Of a stretch of DNA of 64,000 nucleotides, positions 8,967 to 18,500 are shown piece after piece. A program made the translations under genes and the position numbers. Below the pieces are notes generated by a model, which saw only the letters and a program-made list of their open reading frames with translations, was not told the origin of the DNA and searched no databases. The DNA comes from JBFXAM01 sp050184295 (lineage in GTDB: Bacteria; Planctomycetota; Phycisphaerae; UBA1845; Fen-1342), in NCBI GenBank assembly GCA_050184295.1, contig JBFXAM010000005.1, positions 19,458 through 83,457 of the forward strand, read 5' to 3'. Position 1 is the first letter of the stretch. Every line of letters starts with the position of its first letter.

Positions 8967-10136
8967 TCAATGTCGCTCGTGCGGCGGACCATTCGCCGGC
9001 GTTGTGAGCGTGGCGCGGCGGAGCTGGCCGCAGGCGGCATCGATGTCGCTGCCGCGTGCCCGGCGCAGGTGCGCGTTGACGCCGTGCTCGCGGAGACGTT
9101 CGAGAAAGCGTTGGGCGTCTTCGGCGCTGGGGCGCTCATAGGGCGTACCGCCGACCGGGTTGTAGCGCAGCAGGTTGACGTTGGCGCGCAGCCGGCGGGC
9201 GTGAACGGCGAGCTTGTCGGCGTGTTTGGGGCGGTCGTTCACGTTGGCGAGGAGCACGTACTCGAACGTGATCTCTCGGCCGGTGTGCTTGAAGTAGTAC
9301 AAGCAGGCATCGAGCAATTCGCGGATCGGCACGTCCCAGGGGATGAGCTCCCTGCGCAGCGCGTCGTCCGGCGCGTGGAGCGACAGCGCGAGGTTGAGCT
9401 GCAAATCCTCGCCGGCAAGCGCGCGAATCTGCTTGGGCAGACCGACGGTGCTCACGGTGATCTTCCGCGCACCGATGCCCAGTCCCCACGGCGCGTTGAG
9501 AATACGGATCGCGGCGATCACCGCGTCGTAATTCGCGAGCGGCTCACCCATGCCCATCAGGACGACGTTTGACAACCGTCCTTCGTCGCCGATCAAGCGA
9601 CGCACGCGGAGCGCCTGCTCGACGATCTCGCCCGCCGTCAGGTTGCGCTCGACGCCGTTGAGCCCGCTGGCGCAGAAGCGACACCCGACCGGGCAACCGA
9701 CCTGCGAGGAGAGGCAGACCGTGTTGCGCTCGCCTTCGGGAATCCAGACGGTCTCGACGGCGGCGCCGTCGGGCTGCGTGAGCAGCAGCTTGGTCGTGCC
9801 GTCGGACGATGTCGATTGGCGCGTGATGGTCGAACGGTAGAGCTCCGCCCGCTCCACGAGTGCCGCGCGCAGCGCCTTCGACAGGTTCGTCATCTCGTCG
9901 AACGAGCCGACGCCTTTCCCGTAGATCCAGTCGAGCACCTGGTCCGAGCGATATGCCTCAAAACCCTGCTCGGCGGCCCAGGCGCGCAGCGCGGCACGGT
10001 CGAGGCTGAGGAGGTGGAGCTTGGGCGACGCCGTCGCGGATTCAGCCGGACCCGTCGCCGTGGACGACGACCCCTCCAACGCGGCGGCCGGGGGCGAGTA
10101 AGCGAGCGCGTGGTTGTCGCGGGGCCTGACGGTCAT
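8967..10136 (-). CDS. rlmN: 23S rRNA (adenine-2503-C2) methyltransferase, also tRNA-modifying
   Basis: 389 residues from ATG 10136. A radical SAM enzyme that methylates C2 of A2503 in 23S rRNA and, in studied bacteria, A37 of some tRNAs. The [4Fe-4S] ligands are Cys148, Cys152 and Cys155 in CPVGCRFC. The family motifs GMGEPLANYD, SLHAPDD and NPVGGTPYERP are all present, and the C-terminal catalytic Cys is in DIDAACGQL. Compared with the usual length of about 350-390, the N-terminus has a low-complexity Ser/Ala-rich lead of about 35 residues, so the true start may be somewhat downstream. ATG 10136 is preceded only by a weak ACGGA. Confidence 0.95.
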   Translation of the reverse strand: MTVRPRDNHALAYSPPAAALEGSSSTATGPAESATASPKLHLLSLDRAALRAWAAEQGFEAYRSDQVLDWIYGKGVGSFDEMTNLSKALRAALVERAELYRSTITRQSTSSDGTTKLLLTQPDGAAVETVWIPEGERNTVCLSSQVGCPVGCRFCASGLNGVERNLTAGEIVEQALRVRRLIGDEGRLSNVVLMGMGEPLANYDAVIAAIRILNAPWGLGIGARKITVSTVGLPKQIRALAGEDLQLNLALSLHAPDDALRRELIPWDVPIRELLDACLYYFKHTGREITFEYVLLANVNDRPKHADKLAVHARRLRANVNLLRYNPVGGTPYERPSAEDAQRFLERLREHGVNAHLRRARGSDIDAACGQLRRATLTTPANGPPHERH

Positions 10137-10285
10137 TCCGTCTAGTCTAGCAGGATCGCCGCACTTTCGCGCGCGCGGCATCGCGGCGCGTGCGAAACCT
10201 GCCTCGACCGCGCCGACCGAACGGGCCCACGCACCGGCGCAGGCGGCTGGGATTGCAGCCCGCACACGCCCGAAGCGTCAGTGCG

Positions 10286-12577
10286 TCACGGCGTCAACAG
10301 CCCGACGAACGCGTCGATGTCGAAGTTGTCGAGCACGCCGTCCTCGTTGACGTCGCCGGCGAGGATGTCGCACGCGGGATATTGCACCGCGTAGGCGGCG
10401 GGGCTCACCAGCGCGAGCACAAAGGCGTCGATGTCGAAATTGTTGACGACGTTGTCGCAGTTCAGGTCGCCGAGCAGCAGACCGCCGCAGGCGAATACGG
10501 TGATCTGCACGTCGTCGACCGCGGCCTCGGTGACGGAGTTGTTCGGGTTGTCCGAAACGCTGAACCGCAGCCGGACGTTGTCCGTCGGCTCCACGTAGTT
10601 GATCAGCTCGAAGCTGCCGCGGCTCCAGACGCGCCCGCTGGTGTCGATCGTGTGCACCAAGGTCCAGCTCGCGCCGTCGTCGTCCGAGGCCTCGACGATC
10701 AGGCTGTCGTCGCCGTCGTCGTTGTAGAACCAGCGATAGTACGAGACGGTCGGGTATTGCCCCCCAAGTGCGAGGCGCGGCGAAAGCAAACGCGTCGGGC
10801 CGCCGTCGAGGTCGGCCGCGCCGACGGCGCCGCCGGGCGTTCCCTGCCCCGTGACGTAGCAGAACGTGCCGGTTCCGTCAGGGTTGTCGTCCTCGGGCTG
10901 CGCCGGGCCGCCGCCCTGCGTGGTGCCATTGGGATCGACGCGCACCCACGCACCCGCGGTGACCGCGGTGTTCTGCACCGTCCAGCCCTGGTCGGTCTCA
11001 AAATTGTCGTCGAACGCAACCGACAGTACGCCGATCGGCACGGTGTAGACCGCGGCAGGCGCCTGCGGCGGATTCAGGAACGTCGTGCCGCCCCCGACCG
11101 CTGCCGCGCTGATGTAGATCTGCGTCGGTGTTCCGCACCCGCGCGGCGGAAGCATGACTTCGTAGAGATCGTTGCCGAGCGGGGTCGCGACGGTCTCGGT
11201 GAACGGGCCGTTGGCGGCGGTGCGCGAGTGGACGATGACGGAGGCGGGATCGACGGGATCGCGCCCGGCGGAAGTGACGCGAACGTGAAGGGTCCAGGCT
11301 GCCCCCGGCAGCACCGAAGTCGGCACGCCGTTCGGCAGATCGATGCGGATCTTCGAGGAGGCATAGTCGGCCTGGTAAATCAGCGCCGGAAAGACCTCTT
11401 CGCACGTGGGGAGAATCTGGTCCGCGGGCAGCAAGAAGCCCGGCGTGGGGCTGTCGGGACGAAGCTCATACGCGAACGCGAGTGTGTTCGCGACGCCGTA
11501 GGTCCAGTCGATCGACGCGCCGGAAGCGGGGTAGATTGTGGTGTAGGTCGGGCCAACGACATAATTGGAGCCGTGGACCGCCTCGATCAGCGACTCCTTC
11601 GTGGTGCCGACGAGGTTGAATTCGTATTGATCCGGCGGGAGCGCGACGGTGTAGGACCATGGCCACAGGACGAGTTGCGAGTAGCTGTGGACGTCGGTGT
11701 GGGCGACGAGATTGGGTCGCGCGAGGATGAAGTCCCGCAGCGCTTGCGTCTCGGGCTCGGAGAACGCGCTGGGTCCGCGATAGTCCTCCGCGTTCGGATT
11801 GGTGCTGGCGCCTTCGCCCCCCCACTGGTAGCCCCAATTGCGGTTCAGGTCGACGCCGAAGGTGCCGTTGCCGTTGTTGCGACGGTTCTTGCGCCAAAGA
11901 CGGTTGTTGGTCCAGGAGTAGACGTAACCGTCGGGGTTGACGACGGGGATGAGGATCCACTCGATCTCGTCGACCAGCTCGCGGAGATAGGGATCCGTGT
12001 CGTAGTCGCGGATGAGCCGGTCTGCGATGTAGAGGATCGCGGGCACGGTGACCCACTCGCGGGCGTGCTGGCAGCCGTGATAGAGCACGCCGGGCTTGGC
12101 GCCGCCGCCGGGCCCGGTAATCCGGATCGCCGTGATGGTGCGGTTTTCGAGGGAGGGACCGACGGAGACGATCGAAGCGAGATCGGGTCGCAACGCGACG
12201 AGCGCGTCGAGATACGCGAGCACCTGGTCGTAGGGCAGATAATCGACGAAGGGGCTCACGCCGGCGATGCCCGAAGGCTCCGCAGCGGCGATGAGCGCGC
12301 CGACGTCCTCCACCATGATGTCGAACTTCAGGTCGGTGGCTGCGAGCAGGGCGAACTGCTCCGGCGCGACCCGTACGTCGAGCGGACCGACACCCGTGTT
12401 CTCGCTCCACACATCACTCGCGATCGTCAGCAGATGAGCGAGCTGCTGCTCGTCGCGCACGTCGACGCGGACGACGCGGTGGCCGTCGAAATCCGCCGTT
12501 TGAGCTGAAACCGGCGATATCGCGCCGAGCAGCGCGCCCCCCACCGCCGCCAACATCCATCCCGAGCGCTCGCGCAT
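10286..12577 (-). CDS. Secreted M14 zinc carboxypeptidase with C-terminal dockerin-like module
   Basis: 763 residues; ATG 12577 is preceded by GGAG eight bases away. A signal peptide (residues 1-26) ends at PVSAQ. The M14 carboxypeptidase A-type catalytic domain spans about residues 110-400. Its zinc ligands are His171 and Glu174 (HAREW) and His297 (DVHSYS), substrate-binding Arg is in LNRNWGY, and catalytic Glu371 is in AYELRP. A beta-sandwich region (FDDNFETDQGW) of about 150 residues follows, resembling MAM/galactose-binding folds. The C-terminus is a two-repeat dockerin-like module (NCDNVVNNFDIDAFVLAL, then NEDGVLDNFDIDAFVGLL) with EF-hand-like calcium positions. It probably degrades peptides outside the cytoplasm while held on another protein or the envelope through the module; the partner is not in the window. 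Confidence 0.92.
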   Translation of the reverse strand: MRERSGWMLAAVGGALLGAISPVSAQTADFDGHRVVRVDVRDEQQLAHLLTIASDVWSENTGVGPLDVRVAPEQFALLAATDLKFDIMVEDVGALIAAAEPSGIAGVSPFVDYLPYDQVLAYLDALVALRPDLASIVSVGPSLENRTITAIRITGPGGGAKPGVLYHGCQHAREWVTVPAILYIADRLIRDYDTDPYLRELVDEIEWILIPVVNPDGYVYSWTNNRLWRKNRRNNGNGTFGVDLNRNWGYQWGGEGASTNPNAEDYRGPSAFSEPETQALRDFILARPNLVAHTDVHSYSQLVLWPWSYTVALPPDQYEFNLVGTTKESLIEAVHGSNYVVGPTYTTIYPASGASIDWTYGVANTLAFAYELRPDSPTPGFLLPADQILPTCEEVFPALIYQADYASSKIRIDLPNGVPTSVLPGAAWTLHVRVTSAGRDPVDPASVIVHSRTAANGPFTETVATPLGNDLYEVMLPPRGCGTPTQIYISAAAVGGGTTFLNPPQAPAAVYTVPIGVLSVAFDDNFETDQGWTVQNTAVTAGAWVRVDPNGTTQGGGPAQPEDDNPDGTGTFCYVTGQGTPGGAVGAADLDGGPTRLLSPRLALGGQYPTVSYYRWFYNDDGDDSLIVEASDDDGASWTLVHTIDTSGRVWSRGSFELINYVEPTDNVRLRFSVSDNPNNSVTEAAVDDVQITVFACGGLLLGDLNCDNVVNNFDIDAFVLALVSPAAYAVQYPACDILAGDVNEDGVLDNFDIDAFVGLLTP

Positions 12578-13034
12578 GATGAACTCCGCGAAAGACGCGA
12601 GGCCGACGCGAGAGAGGCACCCGCTGCGCGGGCGAACATCGCCTCGCCGCGGCCGTCTCGCCGCCCGATTCGCGCGCGGCGCATCGAGCGCCCTCGCGAA
12701 CCGGTCGACCCAGCGAACGTATTCTACCAAAGAGTCCCGGCGCGGCGTATCCGGCTTTGGCGGCCCCGGGTCGCGGGCGCACCCTGCTTGCGGGTGCATT
12801 CGCCGCTTCGGAGCAGCCGCCGGGCCCGGCGGCGGGCCCTTTCCCATGCTGGGCGCACGCGGGGTCTGATTCGTGGCTGCGCGCGATGCACGTCCGGATT
12901 GCTCCCGCGCGCCACTCTGCCTTGCAGAAGGCGGGCGCGCCGCCTATTCTCCAAACAGAGGCGGCGCTTTGGACGCGGCGCATGGTTCCACGCCGGTTTC
13001 CGCAACGCGGGGCGGCGGCATCGAGGAGCTGAAC
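12578..13034. other. Intergenic region between divergent genes
   Basis: 457 bases between the carboxypeptidase gene (minus) and ilvE (plus). A minus-strand TAGAAT (plus strand attcta near 12720) could be a -10 box for the carboxypeptidase, but no good -35 accompanies it. Frames through here are arginine-rich shadows; nothing else is supported. Confidence 0.3.
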
Positions 13035-13991
13035 ATGACCTATTCCACGCCGGAGAATCTCGACCCCAAGCCCGACCTCAAGATCTGGATGAATGGAAAG
13101 ATCGTCCCGGTGGGCGAGGCGCGTATCAGCGTGTTCGACCACGGACTGCTCTACGGCGACGGGATCTTCGAGGGCATCCGCAGCTACAACGGCAGGGTGT
13201 ACGAGCGCCGCGCCCACGTCCGCCGCTTCTTCAACTCCGCCAAGGGAATCCTGCTCAACCTGCCGATGTCGTTCGAGCAGATCGACCGCGGGCTCGACGA
13301 AGCGCTGGACGCCAACGGCCTGCTGCACCCCGAGCGCGACGGGTACATCCGGCTGGTCGCGACGCGCGGCGTCGGCCTGCTGGGAATCTCGCCGCGCCGC
13401 GCGTGGAAACCGTGCGTGTACATCATCGCGGACACGATCCTGATGTACCCGCGGGAGATGTACGAGGACGGGATGCCCGTGATCATCGCGTCGCATTGCC
13501 GGAATCACTCGAACGCGATGCCGCCGCAGATCAAGTCGCTGAACTACCTGAACAACATCCTGGCGAAGACCGAGGCGCTGGAGGCGGGCGTACCCGAAGC
13601 GATCATGCTCAATCACATGGGCTTCGTCGCCGAGGCAACGGGCGACAATCTCTTCATTCTGCGCAACGGGCAACTCCAGACGCCGCCGGTGTCGGCCGGC
13701 ATTCTCGAAGGCATTACGCGTGCGACCGTGATCCGATTGGCGCGCGACGCGGGGATGGAGGTCGTCGAGAAAGATCTCACGCGGATGGAGCTCTACACCG
13801 CCGACGAAGTGTTCCTCACCGGAACGGGCGCGGAGATCATCGGCGTCCGGCAGATCGACGGCCGGCCGGTCGGCAACGGAAAGGTCGGTCCCGTTACGCG
13901 GCACATGATGCGGGCCTACCAGGCGTGGGTGCGCAACGGCCACGAAGAGCCCCACGCGCTCGAACCCGCGCTCAGCGAAACGACCGCGTGA
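13035..13991 (+). CDS. ilvE: Branched-chain amino acid aminotransferase
   Basis: 318 residues from ATG 13035, with GAGGAG just upstream. A PLP fold-type IV enzyme that transaminates Val, Leu and Ile with 2-oxoglutarate as the last biosynthetic step, in the cytoplasm. The family signature is intact: DHGLLYGDGIFEGIR near the N-terminus, the PLP lysine Lys167 in IKSLNYLNN, and EATGDNLFIL followed by GITRATVIRLA. The length matches IlvE. D-amino acid transaminase is the main alternative in this fold class, but the GDGIFEGIR and LNYLNN segments fit IlvE better. No other isoleucine-valine gene is adjacent. Confidence 0.9.
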   Translation: MTYSTPENLDPKPDLKIWMNGKIVPVGEARISVFDHGLLYGDGIFEGIRSYNGRVYERRAHVRRFFNSAKGILLNLPMSFEQIDRGLDEALDANGLLHPERDGYIRLVATRGVGLLGISPRRAWKPCVYIIADTILMYPREMYEDGMPVIIASHCRNHSNAMPPQIKSLNYLNNILAKTEALEAGVPEAIMLNHMGFVAEATGDNLFILRNGQLQTPPVSAGILEGITRATVIRLARDAGMEVVEKDLTRMELYTADEVFLTGTGAEIIGVRQIDGRPVGNGKVGPVTRHMMRAYQAWVRNGHEEPHALEPALSETTA

Positions 13992-14084
13992 CGCAGCGCG
14001 CGACCTGACGCCTCCGCCAGCCCCGGCGGGAAGCGTGGCGTTAAGTCTCCGCGTCGGCGCCGCCGCTGCGCGCGACCTCCGCGT

Positions 14085-14106
14085 GGGCCCCGGGGCCCCG
14101 GGGCCC
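14085..14106. other. Perfect 22-nt GC palindrome after ilvE
   Basis: GGGCCC, CGGGGCCCCG and GGGCCC run together as a fully self-complementary stretch about 95 bases past the ilvE stop. It may serve as a strong stem for transcript ending, without a U-tract. Nothing else is seen in the 328-base gap to the next gene except a TTATCAT box near 14186 that could be a -10. Confidence 0.3.
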
Positions 14107-14319
14107 GGTGGATCGTTCAACGCGACCGGCGGGCGTCTTGCGCCGCCCGGCGAAAATCACGTAGACGGACAGGGCGGACCTTCGTTATCATGCCTTTCGT
14201 CGGCGAGCGCTTGTGGAGCGCTCGGCGGCCGTTCACATCACTCGGGCCGCCCGGCCAGCGAATCGGCACGCGTTGATCGCGGCGCCGCTGCGCGTTGCCG
14301 GGTCCGCAGGAGACGGATC

Positions 14320-15564
14320 ATGTTGCGCCCCGCTCGCGTGCTTTCGTCTGCGCTCTCCGTGTGGCTGGTGGTTCTGGCTGCCCCGGCGGCTTCGGCGGAC
14401 AAGGTCGTCTGGTTCGACTTCAGCGCCGGCGGGTTCACGCAGGAGGAACAGAATGACATCATGCAGCGGGTGCATGCGAAGTACGAGTTCGAGTGGTTTG
14501 ACACGAACGTCGGCGAGAACCTGCGCTTCGTGAAGGACAACCCCGGCGGCAACGTGCAGCGCGTCGTCTTCGACAACACGCAGACCGGCGGGCCTTGGGG
14601 CAGAACCCGCAGAGCCACCGCGACTGCAACCGTGAACGCGCGCGCGGTTACGCACGGGAATTTCCGCAATCAATTCGCCAACCGCGAGCAGCAGATCAAC
14701 TCCATTGTGGACACCGCCGCTCACGAACTGGCGCACCTGAAAGGCCTCGACCACAACTGTCACGCGCCCGCGAATCAGCGAACGGTTCGCGGCAAGGACG
14801 GGCGCGACTACGTCGCCGAAGCCGGCGACGGCACGCTCGTCGGCGGTCGCCCCGGCGTGATGGTTGACGGAACCAAGCTCACGCCCGGCGAAAAAGCCGC
14901 CGGCGGACGCGACTTCACAGTCCTCGAACAACGCCAGGTCGCAGCGTTCATCCGCCGCGAGAAGGCCGGCCGGCCGGTGCACCCCACTCCCGACACGCGC
15001 CAGCCGGAATCGAACATCTGCTTCATTCGCGGCGTCTACTTCGACCCCACGGCGCCCGATTCGCAACCCGAGTGGACCGAGCCCTTCCCCCTGCCGGACG
15101 AGGACGACTGGGTCAGCCTCATGGCCACGTTCGCCAATAACAGCGCCTGGGACTTCGGCTTCGAGACCTCCGACGGCGGCTTCATGCCGCTCGTCGAGGC
15201 GGGCGTGAGCGCAGACATGATCGGGTTCGAGCCGGGCACGATCGTCAACTTTGCGATTCGGCCGCTCGGGGCGGGGTTCGACGACCCTGGATTGAGCGTG
15301 GTGGACGTCGGCTGGATCGACTCGTGGAGCGAGACTGTGCCGGCGCCACGCGCGGTCGAGCCGACGACGAGCGCGGATTACTTCGGGCGCGCCCGCATCG
15401 TGTTTGATCCGGACGACGACCCTGGCACGCCCAATGTCGAAGTGGCGCTCTTTTCCGATCCCCACTCGCCGCACTTCTTCGACGGGATCTACCCGATTCC
15501 CGAACCCGCGACGGCGGCATTCCTGCTCCTCGGCGGATGCGTGCTGCGCCGGCGGAACTCGTAG
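14320..15564 (+). CDS. Secreted zinc metalloprotease-like protein with PEP-CTERM tail
   Basis: 414 residues; ATG 14320 follows AGGAGA. The signal peptide covers residues 1-26 (VLAAPAASA). A metzincin-type zinc motif HELAHLKGLDH is present, with His135, Glu136, His139 and His145, so proteolytic activity is plausible. The rest of the N-terminal domain matches no protease family I recognise. A beta-rich region follows to about residue 385. The C-terminus is a PEP-CTERM sorting signal: PIPEPATA, a hydrophobic segment (FLLLGGCVL) and RRRNS. In other bacteria such tails are processed by exosortase and accompany exopolysaccharide export, so the mature protein is probably envelope-associated. The gene converges on the kinase gene, with only 15 bases between stops. 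Confidence 0.85.
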   Translation: MLRPARVLSSALSVWLVVLAAPAASADKVVWFDFSAGGFTQEEQNDIMQRVHAKYEFEWFDTNVGENLRFVKDNPGGNVQRVVFDNTQTGGPWGRTRRATATATVNARAVTHGNFRNQFANREQQINSIVDTAAHELAHLKGLDHNCHAPANQRTVRGKDGRDYVAEAGDGTLVGGRPGVMVDGTKLTPGEKAAGGRDFTVLEQRQVAAFIRREKAGRPVHPTPDTRQPESNICFIRGVYFDPTAPDSQPEWTEPFPLPDEDDWVSLMATFANNSAWDFGFETSDGGFMPLVEAGVSADMIGFEPGTIVNFAIRPLGAGFDDPGLSVVDVGWIDSWSETVPAPRAVEPTTSADYFGRARIVFDPDDDPGTPNVEVALFSDPHSPHFFDGIYPIPEPATAAFLLLGGCVLRRRNS

Positions 15565-15579
15565 ACGGGCAGTGCCGGA

Positions 15580-18500
15580 TCACTCGTCGCGGCGCTCGTC
15601 CGCGCGCGTCGGCGGCGCGATGAGCGTCTCGGCTTCGCGCAGAAAGCTCTGCCAGAGATCGTCGCGCGCGCACCACGGCTGGCGCATGAGCTCCTGGAGC
15701 CGGTTCAGCTCCCGCCGGGCCTGCGCCGCGTCGCCGAGCCGGAAGCGTGCCATGGCCAGGAACGCGACGTCCGCGGGGTGCTCGCCGTTGCGCTGAATCG
15801 ACGCTTGCAGCGCATCGAGCGCCGCGGCGTGCTCGCCGGCGCGATAGCGCGCCACGCCGAGCGTGTTGAGATACGCGCCGATTTCCGGCGCGAGTCGGCA
15901 GGCCGTTTCCGCCATGCGCACGGCGAGCGCGTATTGGTCCAACGGGAGGCCGCGCCGCTTCGCGATGCGCCAAGCCTGGTCGTTCAACCGCTGCGGGTTG
16001 TCGCCGCGCGCGGCGGCGATGCGGCGGGCCGCGGCGCGCGTCGCGTCGGACACACCGGGCGCGTCGGCGATCGCGGTCTGCACGGCATCGACAAACGTCT
16101 CGCGCTCGAAGAGCGCATCGACAAGCCGCCGGGCGGCGCTCGCGACGACGCGCTCGGCGCGGACCGCGGACGGAGCCTCGGCGGACTCCCAGAGCCGCAG
16201 CGCGCCGGCGTCGTCGGCGGAGACGAGCGTGGCGCCGTCGGGGCTCAGCGCGAGCGATGTGATCGCGTTGCGGCCCGCGCGGAGCGCGACAATCTCGTCG
16301 CCGCTGATCGCGTCCCAGATGCGGATCGTCTGGTCGTCGCTCGCCGAGATCATCCGCTGACCCGCGCGATCCCAGATCACGCCGCGCACGCGGGCCGAGT
16401 GGCCGCGCAGCGTGAGCAACTCCGCGCCGTCCGCGACGCGCCAGACGCGGATCGTCGTGTCCGCACTGCCCGAAGCGACGCGCGCGCTGTCCGGCGACCA
16501 CGCGACGGTCGTCACGGGGGCTTGGTGACCCGACGCGATGCGCAGCTCGCGTGCGTTTGGCACGTCCCAGAAGCGCACGGTCTGGTCGGCGCCGCCGGAC
16601 GCGACCCAGCGTCCCTTCGCATCGAAAGCGACCGCGAGCACGTCGCCGGCGTGCCCGCGAAACGTCTGGATCGGCGCTCCATCGTCGGCGCGCCACAGAC
16701 GCACAGTCGCGTCCTGGCCGCCGGACGCGAGCAGCGCGCCGACGGGGCTGGCGGCGACCGACAACACGCCGCGCGTGTGACCGCGCAGCGTGCGCGGCGG
16801 CGCGTCGTCGGCCGCGTTCCAGATGTGCAGCGTGCCGTCGTCGCCCGCCGACGCGATCCGCCCGTCGGCGAGAAACGCGACGGCGCGGACCGCCCATTCG
16901 TGGCCGCGGAGCGTCCGCCGCTCCTCGCCGACGGTGGCGTCCCACAGCCGCACCGAAAAGTCCTGTCCGGCCGACGCGAGGGTGCGGCCGTCGGGCCCGA
17001 ACGCGACCGCGTGGACGACGCCATAGTGTCCGCCGAGCGCGAGCGGGTCGTCGCCGGCGTTGGCGTGCCAGAGCTTGAGCGTGTTGTCGCGCGCCCCGGA
17101 AACGACCAGACCGCTGGCCGGGCTGCACGCGAGCGCGTCGACCGCGCCCGTGTGTCCGCGATAGGCGACGACCGGGTCGCCGGTCGCGATGTCCCAGAAC
17201 CGCACGGTCTGGTCTTCGCCGCCGACCGCGAGCAGCGCGCCGTCGGGGCTCCACGCCAGCGACAGCACCTCGCCGCGCGCCGCGCGAAGCGCTCGCTCCT
17301 CGCGCCGCGATTCGGCGTTCCACAGCCGCACGGCGCCGTCCGCACCGGCGGTGGCGATCAGCGGGCGCGCGGGATGAAAGACGAGCGCGCGGGCGGGTCC
17401 GTCGTGGGCCCGGAAGCGCGCGACCGGCTCGCGGCGGTCGAGGCTCCAAACGACCACGTCGCCGTCGTCGCCGGCGCTCGCCACGCGCGTGCCGGCGGCG
17501 TCGAGCGCCACGGCGTTCACGGCGGCGCCGTGGCTCTCGAACACGTGCAGCTCGCGGGCGGCAGCGACGTCCCAGATGCGGACGGTCTCGTCGTGGCTCG
17601 CGGAGACGAGCCGGTCGCCGCCCGGCGTAAACGCCAGCGCGCTCACGTGCGACCAGTGGCCCTCCAGGCGGGCGACCGTCGCGCTGGCCGCGACATCCCA
17701 GATGCGAATCGTGCGATCCTGGCCGGCGGAAGCGACGTGGGCGCCGTCGGGGCTGAACGCGACGGCGAGAACCGGGCGCTCGTGGCCGCGCAGGGCCGGC
17801 TGCTCGCGAAAGCGCAGTCCATCGTCGCTCGTCCAGAGCTTGAGGGTGTTGTCGAAGCTCGCCGACGCGATGCGCCGCCCGTCCGGTGAGATCGCGACCG
17901 CGGTGACAAAGTGCTCGTGTCCACGAAGCGTCTGCACGCTGCGGTCGCTGAGCCAACTGAGCCGCCGCCACTCCCAGCCGCGCAGCTCCGGGGGGCATCC
18001 ATCGAGGAGTTCGCGCACGCCGGCGACGTCGGCCTCGTCGTACTTGCGCTGCGCGAGCGCGATGCGCGTGCCGTACAGACGCCGCGCAATCCCGGCCTCG
18101 CGGGCCTCGGCTTCTTCGCGGGCGCGCTGGGCTTCCTCGCGCTGGCGCAGCTCCAACTGGTGGCGCGCGCTCGAATAGAGTGCGGTCATCACGACGCCGA
18201 AGCCGAAACCCGCCAGGAGAAACACGCCCGCGAGGATGAGCGGGAGCCGGTAGCGTCGGACGGTCTTGCGAAACACGTACCAGGCGCTGTCGCGTTTGGC
18301 CTCGACCGGGTCGCCGGCCAGGTAGCGGCGCAGGTCGGCCGCCAACTCCGCCGCCGACTGGTAGCGCCGCTCGCGCTCCTTGGCGAGGCACTTCAGCACG
18401 ATCGTCTCGACTTCGTCGTTCACCTGCGCGCGCAGGCCGCTGGGACGCAGCGGCTCGCGCTGGCGGATGTTGTCAAGCACCTGCGTCAGGTTGCCGGCAG

